The notes beneath the pieces were generated by a model. The model was given only the letters and a program-made list of their open reading frames with translations. It had not been told where the DNA came from and did no database searches. From the NCBI GenBank assembly GCA_000434215.1, contig HF999745.1, positions 50,454 to 61,759 of the forward strand: a stretch of DNA of 11,306 nucleotides, in the 5' to 3' direction. A program made the position numbers and the translations under genes. Numbering within the stretch: position 1 is the stretch's first letter; every line of letters begins with the position of its first letter. Of this stretch, positions 6,651 to 11,306 are shown one piece after another. Source of the DNA: Bacteroides sp. CAG:144 (GTDB taxonomy: Bacteria > Bacteroidota > Bacteroidia > Bacteroidales > UBA11471).

Positions 6651-6679
6651 TATTCTTTCTCCGTAAAATAGAAAGAATA
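6651..6679. repeat. Inverted repeat next to the plus-strand promoter
   Basis: TATTCTTTC (6651-6659) and GAAAGAATA (6671-6679) form a perfect 9-base inverted repeat around 11 bases. Its right arm ends one base before the -33 box at 6681. The position, between divergent promoters and touching one of them, is suitable for an operator, but the bases are AT-rich and chance is possible. Confidence 0.4.
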
Positions 6680-6680
6680 T

Positions 6681-6712
6681 TTTGAGTATGACAAACGATT
6701 TTTCTACCTTTG
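6681..6712 (+). promoter_or_regulatory. Promoter of the plus-strand operon (YrdC/TsaC to fmt)
   Basis: TTTG at 6681-6684 and TACCTTTG at 6705-6712, 20 bases apart, match the Bacteroidetes consensus fully. The start of transcription is expected near 6719. A TTG codon at 6710 lies inside the -7 box and so cannot be the start codon. This supports the ATG at 6737, with a leader of about 18 bases. Confidence 0.85.
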
Positions 6713-6736
6713 TTTTCTCTAAAAAAGCAACAGAAT

Positions 6737-7300
6737 ATGGAAGATGATATAAAGAAAGCCTGCGAAATAATGGAGAAGGGAGGTATTATTTTATATCCAA
6801 CCGATACCATTTGGGGCATCGGGTGCGATGCAACAAATGAAGATGCAGTAAAACGTGTCTACGAAATAAAAAAACGTATCGATAGCAAGGCTTTGATCGT
6901 CTTGGTCGACAAGCCGGTAAAAGTCGAATTTTATGTACGGGAAGTACCCGAAATTGCGTGGAATCTCATCGATGTTGCCGATAAACCGTTGACTATCGTA
7001 TATCCCAACGCCCGAAATCTGGCAACAAATGTTTTGGCCGATGACGGCAGCGTCGGCATACGCATTACACAAGAGACTTTCTCCCGTAAATTGTGTGAAC
7101 GTTTCCGCAAGGCTATTGTCTCAACTTCGGCCAATATCAGCGGCCAACCTGCCCCTACCAACTTCAATGAAATAAGCGATGAAATAAAACAAGCCGTCGA
7201 CTATGTGGTAACCTACCGGCAAGACGACCCTTATCAACCATCGCCATCAAGTGTCATATGGATCGGGGAAGGCGGAGTCATAAAAATATTGAGACCTTGA
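6737..7300 (+). CDS. Threonylcarbamoyl-AMP synthase, YrdC/TsaC/Sua5 family
   Basis: This 187-residue single-domain YrdC protein would make threonylcarbamoyl-AMP from threonine, bicarbonate and ATP. That is the first step of t6A formation at position 37 of ANN-decoding tRNAs, in the cytoplasm. Visible marks are YPTDTIWGIGCDAT (20-33), the basic IKKR motif with SKALIVLV (44-57), KPLTIVYP (83-90), GIRI (107-110) and the nucleotide-binding STSANISG stretch (129-136). The ATG at 6737 is chosen because the frame upstream runs into the promoter. It lacks the extra C-terminal domain of Sua5, so it is TsaC-like in size. The paralogue YciO cannot be fully excluded by eye. It is the first gene of an operon and stops 1 base before the next ATG. 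Confidence 0.88.
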   Translation: MEDDIKKACEIMEKGGIILYPTDTIWGIGCDATNEDAVKRVYEIKKRIDSKALIVLVDKPVKVEFYVREVPEIAWNLIDVADKPLTIVYPNARNLATNVLADDGSVGIRITQETFSRKLCERFRKAIVSTSANISGQPAPTNFNEISDEIKQAVDYVVTYRQDDPYQPSPSSVIWIGEGGVIKILRP

Positions 7301-7301
7301 T

Positions 7302-8714
7302 ATGAATGCCAAGCGACAAGTAGCCCAATATATCATTAGCGATCTGGTATCGACCAATATAGGTTGGCTTCTGTTCAACATATTTCGATACTATCTGTTA
7401 CCGATAAATAAAGAAATAGCATCTTTATCGGTCTACTTGTCTTATCATAAAATTATCGAAGGACAAATACTGTTCCCCGTTTTATTTTTGTGTATATTTT
7501 ATTTATCGGGGTATTATAACCAGCCGTTTCTGAAATCGCGCCTCGAAGAGTTTTTCACCACTCTGTATTCTTTGCTGATCGGTACATTGATTATTTTCTT
7601 CATAGCCATTATCAACGACCTTTCTTATGGTGATTACGGATATAGCGCATTTATAGGGATCTTTGTAATACTATTTGCCTGTGTGTATCCTTGTCGCGCA
7701 ATCATTACCGGATATGCTACCCGACAAATACACTCGGGAAAATGGGGATATAATACACTTATCATCGGTGCGGGTAAAAATGCACATGCTTTGGCTCGCG
7801 AAATAAATCGACAAAATCAGTCTCCGGGTTTCCGTTTAATCGGATATATAAAAAATGAAAGCGATACGACACAAAATCCGTCGGACGACCTACCCCAATT
7901 CCAACCGGAATATTTATCCGATATTATTCGGAATAAACGCATAAAACGGCTGATCGTAGCTCTCGATAAAAACGATTGGCGTTCAATACAAAAAGAGACG
8001 AATATTTTATACGGATATGACTTGCCCATATTGGTCTCGACCGATAATTATGAGACACTTTTCTCTCGCGTAAAAATGACGAATATTCTCGGGACTCCAC
8101 TTATCGATATTACGACGTGCGCACTATCGGAAAGCCAGAAAAATATCAAGAGACTATGCGATATTTTATTCTCTGCCATAGCACTTGTTTTGCTTTTGCC
8201 GATATTCCTTTTTATAGCCACAGCCATAAAACTCACATCAGCAGGAAATGTTTTCTATAAACAAAAACGGGTAGGTCTGCGGAGAAAAGATTTTACATTA
8301 TACAAATTCAGAAGCATGATTTCCGATGCCGAAAACGGGACTCCGACGCTATCGAGCGAAAATGATCCCCGCATCACTCCTTTCGGAAAATTTCTGAGGA
8401 AATACCGTCTTGACGAGTTGCCCCAATTTTGGAATATTCTTAAAGGGGATATGTCTCTGGTCGGTCCCCGTCCCGAAAGACGTTATTACGTCGAACAACT
8501 TTTGCTACAAGTTCCCCATTACAGTCTCATACATCAGCTACGACCGGGACTTACGTCTTGGGGAATGGTGAAATACGGATATGCCCGTAATGTCGAAGAG
8601 ATGGCCGAAAGACTCAAATACGAGATGCTTTATCTCGAAAATATTTCATTGATTCTCGATTTGAAAATTATAATTTACACGATAAAAACGGTTTTTACCG
8701 GGAAAGGTATTTAA
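7302..8714 (+). CDS. Polyprenyl-phosphate sugar-1-phosphate transferase (WbaP/WcaJ type)
   Basis: This 470-residue enzyme would start a glycan by moving a sugar 1-phosphate from a nucleotide sugar to undecaprenyl phosphate at the inner membrane. It has the long polyisoprenyl-phosphate hexose-1-phosphate transferase build. Four N-terminal hydrophobic helices lie within about residues 10-135. A Rossmann-like central domain follows, with IIGAGKN at 154-160. A membrane helix lies at about 284-306, and then comes the catalytic bacterial sugar transferase domain. Catalytic marks are YKQKRVGL (309-316), KFRSM (335-339), RLDELPQ (369-375, with the Asp371/Glu372 catalytic dyad) and VGPRPE (387-392). 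The nucleotide sugar cannot be read from sequence. It follows the YrdC gene by 1 base and precedes the CLC gene by 4, so it is cotranscribed with non-glycan genes and no glycosyltransferase cluster is in view. Confidence 0.93.
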   Translation: MNAKRQVAQYIISDLVSTNIGWLLFNIFRYYLLPINKEIASLSVYLSYHKIIEGQILFPVLFLCIFYLSGYYNQPFLKSRLEEFFTTLYSLLIGTLIIFFIAIINDLSYGDYGYSAFIGIFVILFACVYPCRAIITGYATRQIHSGKWGYNTLIIGAGKNAHALAREINRQNQSPGFRLIGYIKNESDTTQNPSDDLPQFQPEYLSDIIRNKRIKRLIVALDKNDWRSIQKETNILYGYDLPILVSTDNYETLFSRVKMTNILGTPLIDITTCALSESQKNIKRLCDILFSAIALVLLLPIFLFIATAIKLTSAGNVFYKQKRVGLRRKDFTLYKFRSMISDAENGTPTLSSENDPRITPFGKFLRKYRLDELPQFWNILKGDMSLVGPRPERRYYVEQLLLQVPHYSLIHQLRPGLTSWGMVKYGYARNVEEMAERLKYEMLYLENISLILDLKIIIYTIKTVFTGKGI

Positions 8715-8718
8715 ATAA

Positions 8719-10500
8719 ATGAAACAGGATTTGTTTCTGAAAATTCTTGTATGGCGAGAAAAACATATCAAGGAAAAAGATTTTATCTTGATATTAAGCT
8801 TTTTCATCGGACTTTTGGGTGCGGTAGCTGCCCTTATGTTGAAAGAAGCCATACATTTGATACAAAAAATCCTCACCAACCATTTCTCGATAGACGGGGC
8901 AAACTACTTGTACCTCCTATACCCGATTATCGGTATAGGACTATCTTGGCTTTATGTGCACTATATCGTAAAAGATGATATAAGCCACGGTGTTACAAGA
9001 GTTTTATATGCTATATCACAGCGCAAAAGCCGATTGAAGCCCCATAATATGTATAGTTCCGTGGTCGCCAGTTCCATTACCATAGGCTTCGGCGGATCGG
9101 TAGGAGCCGAAGCTCCTATCGTGTACACGGGTGCAGCTATCGGGTCGAACTTGGGGAAACTTTTCCGGCTCGACCCGCGTACCCTCATGCTACTGGTCGG
9201 GTGCGGTGCGGCAGCCGGAATCGCAGGAATCTTCAAAGCCCCGTTCGCAGGCCTGCTTTTCACAATAGAAGTTTTGATGATAGACCTTACGGCAACTTCC
9301 ATCATGCCTCTTATCGTTGCTTCGGCCACAGCTGCTACGGTTACTTATATTGTCTCGGGGGGCGACGCGCAATTTGCGATCGACCACACCGAAGCATTCT
9401 CATATAACCGTCTTCCTTATGTCTTTTTATTAGGCATCTGTTGCGGATTTGTCTCTCTCTATTTCACACGAATGATATATTTCCTCGAAGGCATATTTAA
9501 AAAAATGAAAAAGCCTATTTGGAAATTTCTTTTAGGCTCTATTATACTCAGCACGACCATATTCGTTTTTCCCCCATTATACGGTGAAGGGTATGATTCC
9601 ATTATAAAACTATTGGGAGGGCATGCCGATACCATTACCGACGAAAGTTTTTTCTATGCTTGGAAAGACAATTTCGGCGTATTGGCTCTATTTCTCGCTC
9701 TTATCGTCCTTTTCAAGGTATTCGCCACGGCCGCGACCAATGGAGGCGGAGGTGTAGGCGGAACATTTGCCCCCAGTTTGTATGTAGGTTGTATATTCGG
9801 CTTTCTGTTCGCATTTTTGGTCAACCATTTCAATCCTTTTGCCATTTCGCTATCCACTACTAATTTTGCTCTTATGGGTATGGCAGGGGTCATGTCGGGG
9901 GTCATGCACGCCCCATTGATGGCTCTATTCCTTACGGCTGAACTGACCGGTAGTTATGACTTATTTTTACCTTTAATGATAACTTCGGCCGTTGCATTTT
10001 GGACCATCAGAATGTTCGAATCCCACAGTATCTACACATTGCGTCTGGCTCAAAAAGGAGAATTGATTACTCATCATAAAGACAAGGCTGTACTCACATT
10101 ATTAAAAATAGACAGTGTCATAGAAACCGATTTCTTACCGGTTCAACCCGAAATGACTCTTGGAGATATGGTAAAAGTCATCTCCAAATCTCATCGAAAC
10201 ATCTTTCCTGTGCTGGATCAAAACGGAATCATGCTCGGAATCGTATTGCTCGATGATATACGGAACATTATGTTCCGCACAGAATTATACGACCGTTTCA
10301 AAGTAAGAACATTTATGACTATTCCTCCCGGAAAAATAGAAATAGGAATGCCGATGGAGCAGGTTATGAAAATCTTTGACGAAACAAATGCATGGAATTT
10401 ACCCGTCGTCGATGAGCAAGGAAAATATATAGGCTTTGTATCGAAATCAAAAATATTCAACTCTTACCGTCGTGTTTTGGTACATTTCTCTCAAGACTAA
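8719..10500 (+). CDS. CLC chloride channel/antiporter with two CBS domains
   Basis: This 593-residue membrane protein has a CLC transport domain (about 20-445) and two C-terminal CBS domains (about 474-525 and 530-586) that often bind adenine nucleotides and regulate gating. CLC marks are SHGVTRVL (89-96, in place of the usual GSGIP), GSVGAEAP (126-133) with Glu131 as the external gating glutamate, and KAPFAGLLFTIEV (173-185). The anion-site loop GGVGGTFAP lies at 344-352 and the pore tyrosine is in SIY (Tyr439). At the place of the internal proton-transfer glutamate of E. coli CLC (Glu203) there is Val185, so tight chloride/proton exchange is uncertain. Length and CBS pair match many bacterial members. 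It sits between the sugar transferase and fmt with 4- and 9-base gaps, so it is part of the operon. Likely roles are anion balance or acid stress. Confidence 0.93.
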   Translation: MKQDLFLKILVWREKHIKEKDFILILSFFIGLLGAVAALMLKEAIHLIQKILTNHFSIDGANYLYLLYPIIGIGLSWLYVHYIVKDDISHGVTRVLYAISQRKSRLKPHNMYSSVVASSITIGFGGSVGAEAPIVYTGAAIGSNLGKLFRLDPRTLMLLVGCGAAAGIAGIFKAPFAGLLFTIEVLMIDLTATSIMPLIVASATAATVTYIVSGGDAQFAIDHTEAFSYNRLPYVFLLGICCGFVSLYFTRMIYFLEGIFKKMKKPIWKFLLGSIILSTTIFVFPPLYGEGYDSIIKLLGGHADTITDESFFYAWKDNFGVLALFLALIVLFKVFATAATNGGGGVGGTFAPSLYVGCIFGFLFAFLVNHFNPFAISLSTTNFALMGMAGVMSGVMHAPLMALFLTAELTGSYDLFLPLMITSAVAFWTIRMFESHSIYTLRLAQKGELITHHKDKAVLTLLKIDSVIETDFLPVQPEMTLGDMVKVISKSHRNIFPVLDQNGIMLGIVLLDDIRNIMFRTELYDRFKVRTFMTIPPGKIEIGMPMEQVMKIFDETNAWNLPVVDEQGKYIGFVSKSKIFNSYRRVLVHFSQD

Positions 10501-10509
10501 AAAATAAGT

Positions 10510-11306
10510 ATGAAAAAAGAAAATCTGCGTATCGTATATATGGGAACCCCCGATTTTGCCGTAGAAAGCCTCAAACGATTGGTGGAAAAAGGCTATAATA
10601 TCGTAGGGGTCATCACCATGCCCGACAAACCGGCCGGCAGAGGCCATAAAATACAATTCTCTCCGGTCAAACAATATGCTTTATCTCAGAATCTCCCGCT
10701 CCTCCAACCCGAAAAGCTGAAAGATGAAAACTTCTTAAAGGCTTTACGCGAATGGAATGCCGACCTTCAAATTGTCGTTGCATTCCGCATGCTTCCCGAA
10801 GTCGTATGGAACATGCCCCGATTGGGAACATTCAACTTACACGCCTCACTCCTGCCGCAATACCGGGGTGCAGCACCTATAAACTGGGCCATTATCAACG
10901 GCGATACAATGACAGGGGTAACGACTTTCTTTCTCTCCCATGCCATAGACACGGGACGCATCATCATGCAACGCACCTTGCCTATCACTTCCGAAGACAA
11001 TGCAGGAACGATACATGATAAGCTGATGTTTTTGGGTGCTGACATGGTTACAGATACGGTCGATGAAATCTTGGAGGGGAATATATCCTGCATCGAACAA
11101 GACAGCATCGAACCAAAAGAACCGCTGCGACAGGCTCCTAAAATTTTCAAAGAAGATTGCCGTATCGATTGGAATCGACCGGCCCGATATATACACGATT
11201 TTGTCCGGGGTCTTTCTCCTTATCCCTCCGCTTGGTGCGAATGGAAAGACGACACGAATATCTACTCTCCCATAAAAATATTCCAAACGGAAATATCGGA
11301 AGAGAT
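10510..11306 (+). CDS. fmt: Methionyl-tRNA formyltransferase (5' part)
   Basis: This is the N-terminal 265 residues of Fmt, running off the window end. The enzyme formylates initiator Met-tRNA with 10-formyltetrahydrofolate in the cytoplasm. Visible are RIVYMGTPDFAV (7-18), PDKPAGRGHK (38-47) and NLHASLLPQYRGAAP (109-123). The catalytic triad Asn109, His111 and Asp147 (the last in HAIDTG) is complete and spaced as in the E. coli enzyme. The C-terminal tRNA-binding domain starts near 205 (KEPLRQAPKIF, 208-218). The ATG at 10510 is 9 bases after the CLC gene stop, so it belongs to the operon that starts with the YrdC gene, another tRNA-directed translation enzyme. Full-length proteins are about 310-325 residues, so about 50-60 are missing here only because the window ends. 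Confidence 0.96.
   Translation, partial: MKKENLRIVYMGTPDFAVESLKRLVEKGYNIVGVITMPDKPAGRGHKIQFSPVKQYALSQNLPLLQPEKLKDENFLKALREWNADLQIVVAFRMLPEVVWNMPRLGTFNLHASLLPQYRGAAPINWAIINGDTMTGVTTFFLSHAIDTGRIIMQRTLPITSEDNAGTIHDKLMFLGADMVTDTVDEILEGNISCIEQDSIEPKEPLRQAPKIFKEDCRIDWNRPARYIHDFVRGLSPYPSAWCEWKDDTNIYSPIKIFQTEISEE

Noticed and set aside
6710-6736. Upstream TTG start for the YrdC/TsaC gene at 6710
   Set aside because: The TTG lies inside the -7 promoter box (6705-6712), before the expected transcript start. The family begins at the ATG at 6737.
10846-11286. 146-residue open frame on the minus strand opposite fmt
   Set aside because: It overlaps the conserved catalytic part of fmt, which explains the sequence fully. 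It has no recognisable domain.
1-11306. Mobile element, prophage, CRISPR array or defence system
   Set aside because: I saw no transposase, integrase, cas, restriction or toxin-like motifs, no regularly spaced repeats, and no repeats beside the tRNA that would mark an attachment site.

Overview
The window looks like an ordinary chromosomal stretch from a member of the Bacteroidetes, most likely Bacteroidales. The best evidence is several promoters of the Bacteroidetes form (TTTG, 19-20 bases, TAnnTTTG), start codons with no clear Shine-Dalgarno sequence, two lipoproteins with Bacteroidetes-like signals, and AT-rich intergenic DNA. The sequence does not fix the genus. I see no insertion sequence, integrase, phage gene, CRISPR array or toxin/antitoxin pair.

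Layout. (1) Positions 1-2094, plus strand: the 3' part of a COG2509-type FAD-dependent dehydrogenase, then 7 bases later a short-form CstA peptide/pyruvate transporter. (2) Positions 2125-2297: a tRNA-Pro(UGG) gene with its own promoter and a strong hairpin terminator. (3) Positions 2312-4832, minus strand: a two-gene unit of an MBOAT membrane O-acyltransferase and an SGNH-hydrolase-like protein, with a candidate promoter and terminator. It is probably a transmembrane system that acylates an extracytoplasmic glycan. (4) Positions 4833-5156: an AT-rich gap with a second possible minus-strand promoter and a stem-loop. (5) Positions 5157-6558, minus strand: a compact operon of a META-domain lipoprotein, a nitroreductase-family lipoprotein and a small Cys-rich protein. 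(6) Positions 6651-11306, plus strand: a tightly packed operon of a YrdC/TsaC-type threonylcarbamoyl-AMP synthase, a polyprenyl-phosphate sugar phosphotransferase, a CLC chloride channel/antiporter with two CBS domains, and methionyl-tRNA formyltransferase (cut by the window end).

How they work together. The last operon mixes two translation genes (tRNA t6A modification and initiator tRNA formylation) with an envelope glycan-initiating enzyme and an ion transporter. The link is probably shared transcription rather than a pathway. The MBOAT/SGNH pair and the META/nitroreductase/Cys-rich operon are the least characterised parts. I found no clear sign of a wholly new system. The points most worth checking are the exported nitroreductase operon, the orphan acylation pair, the orphan glycan-initiating transferase among translation genes, and the valine at the proton-glutamate position of the CLC protein.
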